A stretch of DNA of 64,000 nt from Sphaerisporangium sp039871875 (lineage in GTDB: Bacteria; Actinomycetota; Actinomycetes; Streptosporangiales; Streptosporangiaceae): NCBI RefSeq assembly GCF_039871875.1, contig NZ_JBDPMD010000040.1, forward strand, positions 1 through 64,000. The letters run 5' to 3'. This document shows positions 29,017 through 37,367 of this stretch, piece by piece. The notes beneath the pieces were generated by a model that saw nothing but the letters and a program-made list of their open reading frames with translations, made no database searches and was not told the DNA's origin. Positions within the stretch are counted from its first letter, which is position 1. Every line of letters starts with the position of its first letter. The position numbers were made by a program, and so were the translations under genes.

Positions 29017-30447
29017 ATGAATCGTCGATGGTGGGCGCTGGTGGCGGTCTCGCTGGCCACCTTCATGACCTATCTGGACAACAACGTGGTCAACGTGGCA
29101 CTGCCGACCATCCAGCGCGACCTCGGGCTGACGATCTCCGGCCTGGAATGGATCGTCAGCGGCTACATCCTGGTGTTCGCCGGGTTGCTGCCGGCGGGCG
29201 GGCGGCTCGCCGACGTGTTCGGGCAGCGGCGGATCTTCATGATCGGGCTGACGGTGTTCACGCTGGCGTCCACGGCCGCCGGGTTGTCCACGGACGGCAC
29301 CACGCTGGTCCTCAGCCGGGGGGTGCAGGGCATCGGCGCCGCCCTGCTCACACCCACCGCGCTCAGCCTGATCCCGCGGATCTTCCCGGACACCCGGGAG
29401 CGCAACACGGCGGTGGGCCTGTGGAGCGCCGTCGGGGCCCTGGCGCTGGCGTTCGGGCCGCTCACCGGGGGTTTCATCAGCGAGAACTGGGACTGGGGCT
29501 GGATCTACCTGATCAACGCGCCCATCGGCGTGCTGACGCTCGCGCTCGGCGCCTGGGCCCTGCCGCGGGCGTCCGAGCGGTCCTCGGGCTCTCGCCTGGA
29601 CCTGCCCGGGGTGCTGACCTCCACGACGGCGCTGTTCGCGCTGACCTACGCCCTCATCGAGGGTGAGGGCCGCGGCTGGACGTCCGCGATCACCCTGGGC
29701 TCCTTCGCCCTCGCCGCCGTGGCCGCCGTGCTGTTCGTCGTGATCGAGCGGCGGGTGGCGCAGCCGATGATCGACCTGTCGCTGTTCCGTGACCGGGTGT
29801 TCAGCGGCGGGCTGACCTCCATGGGGTTGTGGTCGTTCGGCGTGTTCGGCATCTACTTCTTCACCGCGCTGTGGCTGCAGAACGTGCTCGGCTACTCGCC
29901 CGTCGAGGCGGGTGCGGCGTTCATCCCGATGGCCCTGCTGATCGCGGCCCTCGCCGCCGTCGCCCCGCGGATCGCCGCGCGGTTCGGCACCGGCCCCACC
30001 GTGGCCACCGGGCTGGCGCTGATGTCCGGCGCGGCGCTCGCGCTGTCCTTCACCGGGGCGGGCAGCGCGTACGCCGACCTGCTGCCGTGGTTCCTGGTGT
30101 ACGGCCTCGGCGCCGGTCTGCTGGTGCCGCTGACCACCGCCGTCCTGGACACCCTGCCGGCGGGCCGCGCCGGCGTGGCGTCCGGCACGCTGAACGTCTC
30201 CCGCGAGGTCTTCGGCCTGCTGGGCATCACGATCCTCGGCGCCGTGCTCAACGCCCGGCAGAACTCGTCCCTGGGCACCGGCGCCGCCCCGCTGACCGCG
30301 TTCCTGGACGGCTACCAGCTCGCGCTGGTCATCGCCGCGGCCATCATCGCCCTCGGCGTGCCGCTGAGCCTGCTCACCCTGCGCCGCCGGTCCCCTCAGG
30401 CCCCCGCCGTCCCCGAGCCGCAGAAGGTGCTCGAACCCGTGGCCTGA
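29017..30447 (+). CDS. MFS drug efflux transporter, EmrB/QacA family
   Basis: A 476-residue 14-helix exporter opening MNRRWWALVAVSLATFMTYLD with NNVVNVALPTIQRDLG, the usual motif D1 of DHA2 exporters. Motif A is GGRLADVFGQRRIFMIG and motif C is around ALAFGPLTGGFISENWDWGWIYLIN. The start has a GAGGAG ribosome site. Divergent from tetR with three operator copies between; a strong terminator follows. It differs clearly from the 26804 transporter, so the two are not a recent duplication. Confidence 0.9.
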   Translation: MNRRWWALVAVSLATFMTYLDNNVVNVALPTIQRDLGLTISGLEWIVSGYILVFAGLLPAGGRLADVFGQRRIFMIGLTVFTLASTAAGLSTDGTTLVLSRGVQGIGAALLTPTALSLIPRIFPDTRERNTAVGLWSAVGALALAFGPLTGGFISENWDWGWIYLINAPIGVLTLALGAWALPRASERSSGSRLDLPGVLTSTTALFALTYALIEGEGRGWTSAITLGSFALAAVAAVLFVVIERRVAQPMIDLSLFRDRVFSGGLTSMGLWSFGVFGIYFFTALWLQNVLGYSPVEAGAAFIPMALLIAALAAVAPRIAARFGTGPTVATGLALMSGAALALSFTGAGSAYADLLPWFLVYGLGAGLLVPLTTAVLDTLPAGRAGVASGTLNVSREVFGLLGITILGAVLNARQNSSLGTGAAPLTAFLDGYQLALVIAAAIIALGVPLSLLTLRRRSPQAPAVPEPQKVLEPVA

Positions 30448-30454
30448 CACGCGG

Positions 30455-30483
30455 CGGCCTCGCCGGGGTCCCCGGCGAGGCCG
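30455..30483 (+). terminator. hairpin terminator after the second MFS gene
   Basis: A 12- to 14-bp perfect stem beginning CGGCCTCGCCGG, followed by TTCTCGTT, 8 nt past the MFS stop. It also lies at the end of the convergent secreted-protein gene. Confidence 0.75.
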
Positions 30484-30499
30484 TTCTCGTTCACGCGGG

Positions 30500-30982
30500 C
30501 TAGTTGTACGGGTTGTCGTAGTCCCGGCGTTTGGTGCGCTCGGTGTAGACGTTGTTGGGGAACTCCGAGCTGACCAGGATCAGGCTCACGCTGGTGATGG
30601 TGGAGCCGTAGTTGATCTCCGCGGCGTGGGGGGTCGCGGTGTAGAAGCTCGGGCACACCGCCGTCGAGGACCCGCCGCTCCAGTAGAGGTTGGTGTAGTT
30701 GACACCGTTGATGAGGACCCGGACGTACGGGGCGGTGAAGCTCGACCGGCGGCACAGCGACAGGTCGTAGTAGATCTTCGTGTTCCCGTCGTCGAAGTAC
30801 AGGTTGCCGTCGACCCGGGCCAGTTCGGTGGAACCGCCGTTGCCGTAGGTGACGGCCCATACGGTGAGGGGCGATCCGTAGGTCGCGTGCGCCGGGGTCA
30901 CCGGCAGGAGCAGCGCGACGAGTGCGACGAGTGCGAGCGTGAGCGACCTGAACGTGCGATGGCGTCTGACGCTGGACAGCAC
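30500..30982 (-). CDS. small secreted protein of unknown function
   Basis: A 160-residue exported protein: signal peptide of about 35 residues with basic start, hydrophobic core LTLALVALVALLLPV and cleavage near AHA. The mature part is Tyr/Asn/Ser-rich with two Cys (LCRR, VCPS) that could form a disulphide. AAGGAGG placed 6-7 nt upstream selects GTG 30982 over the earlier in-frame start. No family recognised; it resembles no known enzyme. Single gene. Confidence 0.6.
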   Translation of the reverse strand: MLSSVRRHRTFRSLTLALVALVALLLPVTPAHATYGSPLTVWAVTYGNGGSTELARVDGNLYFDDGNTKIYYDLSLCRRSSFTAPYVRVLINGVNYTNLYWSGGSSTAVCPSFYTATPHAAEINYGSTITSVSLILVSSEFPNNVYTERTKRRDYDNPYN

Positions 30983-31304
30983 CGCATCCCTCCTTAGACC
31001 TGACGGCCGGCGCACCTTGGCGCCGGATCTCCTTCAGAATCCACACGAGCCGGACGGTGTCCACGCCGGGCGCCACAGCCCGGGATCGGGCCGGTCACTA
31101 ATGGTCCTGCGGGTGTGCCGTTAAGGGACGGCGCCGCCGTCCGCCGCCGCCTCACCAGGCTGGACCGAATTCGGTGATGCCCGTTCCCCTTGTCGCGGGG
31201 GTGTGAAATTTCATCGCCGAGGATGCGGGCCGCCGTGACGAAATCCGATCAAGAAAGGGCGGGCCCGGCCCCGTCGCGGAGCCGGGCCGTACGACGCCGG
31301 AGGA
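30983..31304. other. intergenic region without a gene
   Basis: About 320 bp between two minus-strand genes. Apart from the AAGGAGG site of the secreted-protein gene at its left end, no coding frame with protein-like composition, strong hairpin or repeat is seen. The right part ends in a GC-rich run just after the TSUP gene stop, with GGCCCGGCCCCG and CGGAGCCGGGCC pairing as a weak hairpin. Confidence 0.4.
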
Positions 31305-32216
31305 TCAGACGGGGCTGGGCTCCTCCAGCGCCGCCCGCGCCGACTCCTGCTCCTGCTCGCGCCGGTACTCGCGCACCGAGTACGCGACGGCCGCGGCCCA
31401 GGCGACCGCGATCCCGGCGCACACGGTCAACTGCACGCCCCCCGGGGCGCCGACCCAGTCACTGCGCAGCAGGGTGCGCACGTTGGTCAGCACGATCACC
31501 CCGCCCACCGCGGACCCGAGGATCCTCGGCGGCACATGCCGCACCAGCCACGCCGCGATCGGCGCCGCGATCACCCCGCCCAGCAGCAACACGCCGACCC
31601 AGGCGAAGTCGATGTTCTGCGACCCGATCCCCACCAGGAACCCCGCACTGGCCGCGACCGCCACGAGGAACTCGCTGGCGTCCACGGACCCGATCACCTT
31701 CCGCGGCAGGATCCGCCCACTCGCCAGGATCGCCGGCGTGCCCACCGGCCCCCAGCCACCTCCGCCGGTGGCGTCCACGAACCCCCCCACCAGCCCGAGC
31801 GGCGCCAGGAACCGCCGCCGCAGCGGCTTGCCGAGGTTCCCGCGCGGCAACCCGAACGCCGTGAACCGCACGAGGATGTAAGCCCCCAGCACCAAAAGGA
31901 TCAGCGACATCACCGGCGCCGCGAACTCGGTGGACAGATGCGACAGAAAGGTCGCCCCCGCGAACGCCCCGACGGCCCCCGGCACCCCGATCTTCCCGAC
32001 GACCTTCCAATCGACGTTCCCGAACCGCCAGTGCGCCACCCCCGACGCCAGTGTCGTCCCGATCTCCGCCAGATGCACCGTCGCCGAAGCAGCCGCCGCG
32101 TTCGTCCCGATCGCCAGCAGAAGCGTGGTCGAGGTGACTCCGTAGGCCATCCCCAGACTGCCGTCGACGAGCTGAGCGGCCAGACCGACCAGCCCGAGCA
32201 GGATGAGCGAGCGCAC
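31305..32216 (-). CDS. TSUP family anion exporter (TauE/SafE)
   Basis: A 303-residue membrane protein with eight or nine helices. Two internal repeats carry the family signature: VDGSLGMAYGVTSTTLLLAIG near the N terminus and VDATGGGGWGPVGTPAILASG in the second half, each followed by the SxxxxE pattern (HLAEIGTT, DASEFLVA). TSUP proteins export sulfite, sulfoacetate or related anions. The end is a charged tail. GTG start with GGGGGA upstream. An 8-bp inverted repeat lies just upstream and may be its operator. Confidence 0.88.
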   Translation of the reverse strand: MRSLILLGLVGLAAQLVDGSLGMAYGVTSTTLLLAIGTNAAAASATVHLAEIGTTLASGVAHWRFGNVDWKVVGKIGVPGAVGAFAGATFLSHLSTEFAAPVMSLILLVLGAYILVRFTAFGLPRGNLGKPLRRRFLAPLGLVGGFVDATGGGGWGPVGTPAILASGRILPRKVIGSVDASEFLVAVAASAGFLVGIGSQNIDFAWVGVLLLGGVIAAPIAAWLVRHVPPRILGSAVGGVIVLTNVRTLLRSDWVGAPGGVQLTVCAGIAVAWAAAVAYSVREYRREQEQESARAALEEPSPV

Positions 32217-32234
32217 GCGTCCCCCTTAATCCAC

Positions 32235-32259
32235 TATTCCTACTTAATGCATAGGAATA
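32235..32259. promoter_or_regulatory. inverted repeat upstream of the TSUP exporter gene
   Basis: TATTCCTA (32235-32242) and TAGGAATA (32252-32259) form an 8-bp perfect inverted repeat with a 9-nt spacer, 19 bp upstream of the exporter start. It is AT-rich relative to its surroundings, as expected of an operator or promoter element. Regulator unknown. Confidence 0.45.
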
Positions 32260-32297
32260 CGATGGATCTCCCCTACCTGTCAAGGTCGCGTTCTGAC

Positions 32298-32361
32298 TTC
32301 GCAGCGATGCTTACATTCAGACGTAACCTTCGCTGCGACGACTGCGTAAGCTTCGCTGCAT
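32298..32361. promoter_or_regulatory. three-site operator of the AbiE toxin-antitoxin operon
   Basis: Three copies of a GTAAGCWTCGCTGCGA-like site: one inverted (32298-32314) and two direct (32323-32338 and 32346-32361). The last copy runs into the antitoxin ATG at 32360. AbiEi antitoxins of known systems bind inverted repeats in their own promoter, so this is the probable autoregulatory site. The overlap with the start codon leaves no room for a ribosome site and suggests a leaderless mRNA. Confidence 0.65.
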
Positions 32362-33103
32362 GAAGCAACCGCAGGCGCTCCGAGCGGTCAGCGAGCACGC
32401 CGCCGGCCAATGGGGCCTGGTGACCGCCGCCCAAGCCAGGGCCGCGGGCCTCACGGCGGTCGACCTCCTGCGGCTGACCGAGGCGGAGCTCCTGGAGAAC
32501 GTCGGCCACGGCGTCTACCTCGTCGCCGGCGCGGTCCCCCCGAAGCACCAGGAGATCAAGGTCGCCTGGCTGCGCCTGAACCCCGGCACCCCCGCGTGGC
32601 GGCGCCAGCGTCCTGAGACGTACGAAGGCGTGATCTCCCACGCCTCAGCGTGCGTACTTCACGACATCGGCGACATCCCCGCCACCACCGTCACGATCTC
32701 CACCCCCCGCCGCCGCACCACCCGTGAGCCGAACGTGCGCCTGCTCCAGCGCGCCGTCGACCCGGCGGACGTCACCCTGATCGACGGCCTCCCGGTCACC
32801 ACCCCGGAACGCACCATCGTGGACCTCCTCGCCGACCGGGCCGACGGCGGCCACATCGCCGGCGCCCTGGCCGACGCCCGGCACCGGTCCCTGCTCGACC
32901 TCCGCACCCTCGCTCCCCGCGCCACTCCCTACGCCAAGTCCTACGGCCTCCCCCCGGCCGCCACAGGCCACGACCTCGTGGCCCACCTCCTCAAGCAACC
33001 CCGCCTCCCACCCCCGCCCGACCTGCTCACCCGCGCCCTGGCCCTCGGCCTCACCCTCACCAGGGCACTCGCGAACCCCCCACCGGACAGGGACCCCTCG
33101 TGA
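32360..33103 (+). CDS. abiEi: AbiEi-type antitoxin / transcriptional regulator
   Basis: A 247-residue antitoxin of a type IV toxin-antitoxin pair. The N-terminal winged helix (about 5-60: GQWGLVTAAQARAAGLTAVDLLRL) binds DNA; the C-terminal part has the family segments VISHASACVLHDIGD and LPVTTPERTIVDLLADR. The protein should repress its own promoter and counter the toxin without direct binding. The start codon lies within an operator repeat. Overlaps the toxin gene by four bases (GTGA). Confidence 0.82.
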   Translation: MKQPQALRAVSEHAAGQWGLVTAAQARAAGLTAVDLLRLTEAELLENVGHGVYLVAGAVPPKHQEIKVAWLRLNPGTPAWRRQRPETYEGVISHASACVLHDIGDIPATTVTISTPRRRTTREPNVRLLQRAVDPADVTLIDGLPVTTPERTIVDLLADRADGGHIAGALADARHRSLLDLRTLAPRATPYAKSYGLPPAATGHDLVAHLLKQPRLPPPPDLLTRALALGLTLTRALANPPPDRDPS

Positions 33104-34047
33104 CGCAGATCTACGCCACCCCGCAGGCGTTCGACAAGGCCATCAAGCAACGGGCCAAGCTTCTCGCCGAGCAGCAGGGCGCCGACGTCGGAATGATCCT
33201 CCGCAACTACTTCTTCGACCGCCTGACGGCGAGGATCTTCCACGACGACCCGGACGGCTGGCTGCTGAAAGGCGGCCAGGCACTCCTGGTCCGCTATCCG
33301 AGAGGCGCCCGCTTCAGCCGCGACATCGACCTCCAGCGTCCCACCGAGAACGTCGAGGAGGCGCTGAGCGCCCTGCGGCGGGCGGCCGCCCTGGACCTCG
33401 GGGACTTCTTCGTCTTCACCCCTGCCGCCACACGAGAGCACGCCGACGAGGCGGGCGGGGCCCGGCAGGCGTTCACCATCGCCCTCGGCGCACGGGACAT
33501 GGGCACGCTCACCGTGGACGTCGTGGCCGGCCGCCACCCCGTGGGCACGCCCGAGGTGGTGGATCTGACCCCCGGCATCCCCCTCCTCTGGCCGGACGAC
33601 TGGCCGCGGATCCAGCTCTACCCGCTGGTCGACCACCTGGCCGACAAGATCTGCGCCATGTACGAGCACCGCCGCGGCATCGCCTCCACCAGATTCCGCG
33701 ACCTGGCGGACATCCTCCTGGTCAGCCAGCGGGAGCGACTGGACGGAGCCGCCGTGCGACTGGCCCTGTCCACAGAGGTACGCCGCCGCATCGCCCTCGG
33801 GACCGACGTACGGCTACCCGCCCGATTCACCGTGCCCGACCCCGGCTGGCGCCTCGGCTACCCCAAGGCGGCCCAGGAGGTGATCGGACTCCAGGGCTGC
33901 CGCTCACTGGCCGAAGCCCAGGCGGCGGCCGACGCCTTCCTCACCCCGCTGCTGTCCGGCCCTCCCCCGGGCACCTGGCAGCCCGGCGCGGCCCGATGGG
34001 TCACACCGCCGCCCGCCCGGCCGGCCGAGGGCTCTCCGGTCGCCTGA
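33100..34047 (+). CDS. abiEii: AbiEii-type nucleotidyltransferase toxin
   Basis: A 315-residue nucleotidyltransferase-fold toxin. The core motif is LKGGQALLVRY (Gly58-Gly59) followed by RFSRDIDLQ with Asp75 and Asp77, matching the GG-x-DxD active site of AbiEii/DUF1814 proteins; later KICAMYEHRRGIASTRFRDLADILLV is the conserved helical segment with RxKD-like residues. Related toxins transfer nucleotides to tRNA or other targets and halt growth on phage infection. The GTG start is coupled to the antitoxin stop. The C terminus (after 290) is Pro-rich and not conserved. Confidence 0.83.
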   Translation: MTQIYATPQAFDKAIKQRAKLLAEQQGADVGMILRNYFFDRLTARIFHDDPDGWLLKGGQALLVRYPRGARFSRDIDLQRPTENVEEALSALRRAAALDLGDFFVFTPAATREHADEAGGARQAFTIALGARDMGTLTVDVVAGRHPVGTPEVVDLTPGIPLLWPDDWPRIQLYPLVDHLADKICAMYEHRRGIASTRFRDLADILLVSQRERLDGAAVRLALSTEVRRRIALGTDVRLPARFTVPDPGWRLGYPKAAQEVIGLQGCRSLAEAQAAADAFLTPLLSGPPPGTWQPGAARWVTPPPARPAEGSPVA

Positions 34048-34055
34048 GAGCCCTC
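34027..34055 (+). terminator. hairpin overlapping the end of the toxin gene
   Basis: A 10-bp perfect stem GAGGGCTCTC/GAGAGCCCTC with a 9-nt loop; the toxin stop codon lies at the start of the right arm. The convergent PhoX gene ends 12 bp further. Confidence 0.55.
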
Positions 34056-34067
34056 GCCGGTTGTGGG

Positions 34068-36134
34068 TCAGGAGCCGATCTTCTTGCCCTGGGGGTGCCA
34101 GGCGACGGCGACCGAGGGGCGGGGCTGGCTGGTGCCGCCGTCGGGCCAGTGGCTGGCGGGGGCGTCGGGGGTGGCGCCGGTGATCTCGCCGGGGTGCTGG
34201 ACGGCGACGAAGACGCTCTTCTGGTCCTCGGTGATCAGGGGGCCGCAGGTCTCGGCGCCGTAGGGGACGGTCAGGAACTGGCGGACGTGGCCTCGGTCGG
34301 GGCCGGCCAGGGGCATGGCGAACAGGCCGTCGTTCTTGCCCAGGGCGTTGCCGTCGGTGGAGATCCACAGGTTGCCTTCTCTGTCGAAGGCCACGTTGTC
34401 GGGGCAGGAGATCGGGGAGACCTTGGTCTTGTCGAAGCCGGCGAAGTACGTCGACGGGTCGGCCGGGTCGCCGCAGACCAGCGGGAGGGACCACGTGAAG
34501 GTCGTCGCGGCGGCGTCGTCGCGGCGCTCGGCGATCTCCAGGATCTGGCCGTGCCGGTTGGCGGCGCGGGGGTTGGCCTCGTCGGCCTGGGCGGCGGTGC
34601 GGGCCGTGTTGTTGGTGAGGGCCACGTAGACGGCGCCGTTGACGGGGTTGCGCTCCATGTCCTCGGGGCGGTCCATCTTGGTGGCGCCCACCTTGTCGGC
34701 GGCGACGCGGGTGTGGACGAGGACCTCGGCGGCGGTCATGCCCTCGACGAACGAGCGGTCGCCGCTGACCAGCGGGATCCAGGTGCCGGTGCCGTCGAAG
34801 CCGCCGTCGGCGGGCAGGGCGCCGGTGCCGTCGATCTCGCCGGGGCTGTCACCGGTGAACGTGGCGACGTACAGGGTGCCCTCGTCCAGCAGGGACCGGT
34901 TGTGCCGGTCGAAGCCGGGGATGTAGCGGTCCTTGGAGACGAACTTGTAGATGTACTCGAACCGGCTGTCGTCCCCCATGTACGCCACGACGCGGCCGTC
35001 CCTGGCGAGCGTGGTGGTGGCGCCCTCATGGGCGAGGCGGCCGAGGGCGGTGCGCTTGATCGGGGTGCTGTCGGGGTCGAAGGGGTCGATCTCGACGATC
35101 CACCCGAACCTGTTGATCTCGTTCGGGTGCTTGGCGAGGTCGAACCGCTCCTCCACCCGGTCGAAGCGCCGGTTGCCGCTCGGGACGGCGGTGGTGGTGT
35201 TCACGCCGTACCGGGTCAGGTACGGCTTCTGCGCCTCGGGCACGCCGTTGCCGCCGACGAAGTACTGGTTCCAGTTCTCCTCGCCGCTGAGCACGGTCTT
35301 CCAGGGGGTGGTGCCGCCCGCGCAGTTGTTGAGCATGCCGTAGACGGTGGTGCCGCGCGGGTCGGCGGCGGTCCTCAGCAGGGCGGAGCCGGCGGCGGGG
35401 CCGGTGAGGCGCATCTTGGTCTGCACGGTGACGCGGCGGTTGTACCGGCGGCGCCCCCGGGTGACGAGCTTCCACTGCCCGGTGCGGCCGGAACGCTCCA
35501 CCTCGACGACAGATCCGCCGTGGGCGGCCATGGCGATGGCGATCTGCTCGAGCGGGGCGGCGTCGCCGGTGGTGTAGCCGCGGAACATGAGGTTCTCGTC
35601 GGTGTACTCGTGGTTGACCCACAGCAGGCCGCGGTCGTCGCCGAGCGGGAAGAAAGTGACGAAGTCGCAGTTGTAGCCGAACTGCTTGGCCTGGGCGCGG
35701 GCCGTCTGGTTCTCGAAGTCGAACGCCGGCGCGTCCGGCAGCACGGGGTCGCCCCAGCGCACCACGATGGCGGAACGGTAGCCGTCCGCGACGGTGAGCG
35801 CGTCCAGCGAGTTCGGCGCCACGGGGGTGAAGCTCAGGCCGCGGGAGCCGTGGCCGCCGCCGAAGGAGGCGGCGGGTCCGGGGTCCGCGGCGGCGGGGAC
35901 GGCCGCGGCGACGCCCGCGGTGACCACAAGCGTGCCGAGGGCGCCGGCCCGCAGCGCACCGCGGCGGGAGATCGCAGCGGTGAGAACGTCCTGGAAGTAG
36001 GGGTTGTCACTGGTGTTGGCCACTTCGTGGGCACAGGCGTCGCCACACCGGAAGCGGCAGGTCATGGCGTCACGGCCCCCGGAGGGGGTGAGGAGAGGAA
36101 GGATCGGCAGCCTGCGGGACAGCGGGTTCGCCAC
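34068..36134 (-). CDS. PhoX-family (DUF839) secreted phosphatase
   Basis: A 688-residue protein of the PhoX family, Tat-exported calcium/iron-dependent alkaline phosphatases. The Tat signal lies unusually far in: about 45 residues precede AISRRGALRAGALGTL and the Ala-rich core. This long, Cys-containing N-terminal segment (CRFRCGDACAH) is shared by actinomycete homologues. Metal and substrate segments visible include LWVNHEYTDENLMF, LSGEENWNQYF, MDRPEDMERNP and CPDNVAFDREGNLWISTDG. GTG 36134 has GGAGG four to five bases upstream. Probably frees phosphate from organic esters outside the cell; no PhoR/P box was recognised. Confidence 0.85.
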   Translation of the reverse strand: MANPLSRRLPILPLLTPSGGRDAMTCRFRCGDACAHEVANTSDNPYFQDVLTAAISRRGALRAGALGTLVVTAGVAAAVPAAADPGPAASFGGGHGSRGLSFTPVAPNSLDALTVADGYRSAIVVRWGDPVLPDAPAFDFENQTARAQAKQFGYNCDFVTFFPLGDDRGLLWVNHEYTDENLMFRGYTTGDAAPLEQIAIAMAAHGGSVVEVERSGRTGQWKLVTRGRRRYNRRVTVQTKMRLTGPAAGSALLRTAADPRGTTVYGMLNNCAGGTTPWKTVLSGEENWNQYFVGGNGVPEAQKPYLTRYGVNTTTAVPSGNRRFDRVEERFDLAKHPNEINRFGWIVEIDPFDPDSTPIKRTALGRLAHEGATTTLARDGRVVAYMGDDSRFEYIYKFVSKDRYIPGFDRHNRSLLDEGTLYVATFTGDSPGEIDGTGALPADGGFDGTGTWIPLVSGDRSFVEGMTAAEVLVHTRVAADKVGATKMDRPEDMERNPVNGAVYVALTNNTARTAAQADEANPRAANRHGQILEIAERRDDAAATTFTWSLPLVCGDPADPSTYFAGFDKTKVSPISCPDNVAFDREGNLWISTDGNALGKNDGLFAMPLAGPDRGHVRQFLTVPYGAETCGPLITEDQKSVFVAVQHPGEITGATPDAPASHWPDGGTSQPRPSVAVAWHPQGKKIGS

Positions 36135-36253
36135 AGGTCCTCCAATATCGGTTCGAAAGAGACGCGTCGTCGGGACCGTACGGCCGCCACCACAATACGA
36201 GGTGAACGACGGACGCCCACTGAGTGAACCGTCTCCTCGTGAGGCGGGGCAGG

Positions 36254-36712
36254 ATGGAGATCGTGGCCGCCAGGAGACTCGACCGGGAGAAGATCCGCGC
36301 CGCCCTCGACGCGCAGCTCGCCTCACTGGGCGAGCCGTCGTACGACGGGCCGCCTGAGGGGGCGGGGGACGCCCTCGCGTACGTCGTGCTCGGTGTGTAC
36401 GAGAAAGGGTCGCGGCCGGAACGGGACGCCGCGCGGTTCGCGGTGCGGCACCTGCTGGAGCGCCTCGCCGCGGACGCCCCGGGGCGCACGGTGGAGGTGC
36501 GCGTGCCGCCGTTCGCGGCCGTGCAGTGCGTGGCGGGGCCCCGGCACACCCGGGGCACACCGCCGAACGTCGTGGAGACCGACCCGCGGACGTGGCTGGA
36601 GCTGGCCCTCGGCCGCACGACCTGGGCGCAGGCCATGGACGCGGGCAGGATCAGCGCGAGCGGCGGGCGCGCCGACCTGTCGGAGCACCTGCCGCTGCGG
36701 ACGGGCGTCTAG
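36254..36712 (+). CDS. sterol carrier family protein (bacterial SCP-like)
   Basis: About 152 residues from ATG 36254 (GTG 36263 is possible). The conserved part is VEVRVPPFAAVQCVAGP then RHTRGTPPNVVETDPRTWLEL, characteristic of an actinomycete protein encoded close to purF and annotated as sterol carrier family; the C terminus WAQAMDAGRISASGGRADLSEHLPL is SCP2-like. Likely binds a lipid or other hydrophobic ligand; real function unknown. Position next to purF is conserved in Streptomyces. Confidence 0.78.
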   Translation: MEIVAARRLDREKIRAALDAQLASLGEPSYDGPPEGAGDALAYVVLGVYEKGSRPERDAARFAVRHLLERLAADAPGRTVEVRVPPFAAVQCVAGPRHTRGTPPNVVETDPRTWLELALGRTTWAQAMDAGRISASGGRADLSEHLPLRTGV

Positions 36713-36719
36713 CGCGGCG

Positions 36720-37229
36720 TCACGGGCCCACCGGCTGCTGGACGCCGAGTTTGCGCTCCACGCAGGACTGGGCCTCGGCCTGGGTGGGGGCGTCGAGACA
36801 CTCCTGGAAGGTGTTCAGGAACCACACGAAGGCCAGCACGCCGAGCAGCAGCGTGAGGCCGCTCAGGACAAGGCCCACGATGGCGCGGCCCTTGTTGGAG
36901 CGGCGGGCCAGGGCGATGAAGCCCACGATCAGGCCGGCGATCGCGGTCAGCAGGCCTATGCCGCAGACCAGGAGCAGCACGATGCTGAGGATGCCGAGGA
37001 CCAGGGACGCCGTGCCGAGGCCGCCGCTCGGCTGCCCGCCGGGAGGGTACTGGCCGTACGGCGGCGGGCCACCGTAGTACGGAGGCTCGCCGTAGGACGG
37101 CGGGGTGGTGCCGCCGTAGGGCTGGCCGTAGGGCGGCGGTTGCTGTCCCTGACCACCGGGCGACTCCCCGGAGGACGGCGGGCCGGCCGGGCGGGAGTGA
37201 GGGTCGTGCGGATCGCCGGGTGTGGTCAC
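36720..37229 (-). CDS. DUF4190 membrane protein with Pro/Gly/Tyr-rich N terminus
   Basis: A 169-residue protein. Residues 1-75 are disordered and rich in Pro, Gly, Tyr and Gln (repeated PPYG/YGG units); residues 78-140 hold two membrane helices of the DUF4190 type (TASLVLGILSIVLLLVCGIG and AIVGLVLSGLTLLLGVLAF); the C terminus has two Cys. GTG 37229 is chosen because the frame before it is not conserved. Function unknown; related proteins are common in actinomycete membranes. Confidence 0.75.
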   Translation of the reverse strand: MTTPGDPHDPHSRPAGPPSSGESPGGQGQQPPPYGQPYGGTTPPSYGEPPYYGGPPPYGQYPPGGQPSGGLGTASLVLGILSIVLLLVCGIGLLTAIAGLIVGFIALARRSNKGRAIVGLVLSGLTLLLGVLAFVWFLNTFQECLDAPTQAEAQSCVERKLGVQQPVGP

Positions 37230-37367
37230 GTGGTCAGCCCTTCTGGCCGGTCGCGGGCAGCGATGAAACACCTACTATCTCCCGCCACGCCCTCACCAAG
37301 GAAGCGGTAACGGCAAAAGGCGAGGATCTTTCCCCCAAGGCCCCTGAAAACCGCCAGACCCCCTGCC

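Noticed and set aside
26804..30447. Two adjacent MFS genes as a tandem duplication
   Set aside because: The proteins differ widely apart from family motifs; they share operators, not recent ancestry.
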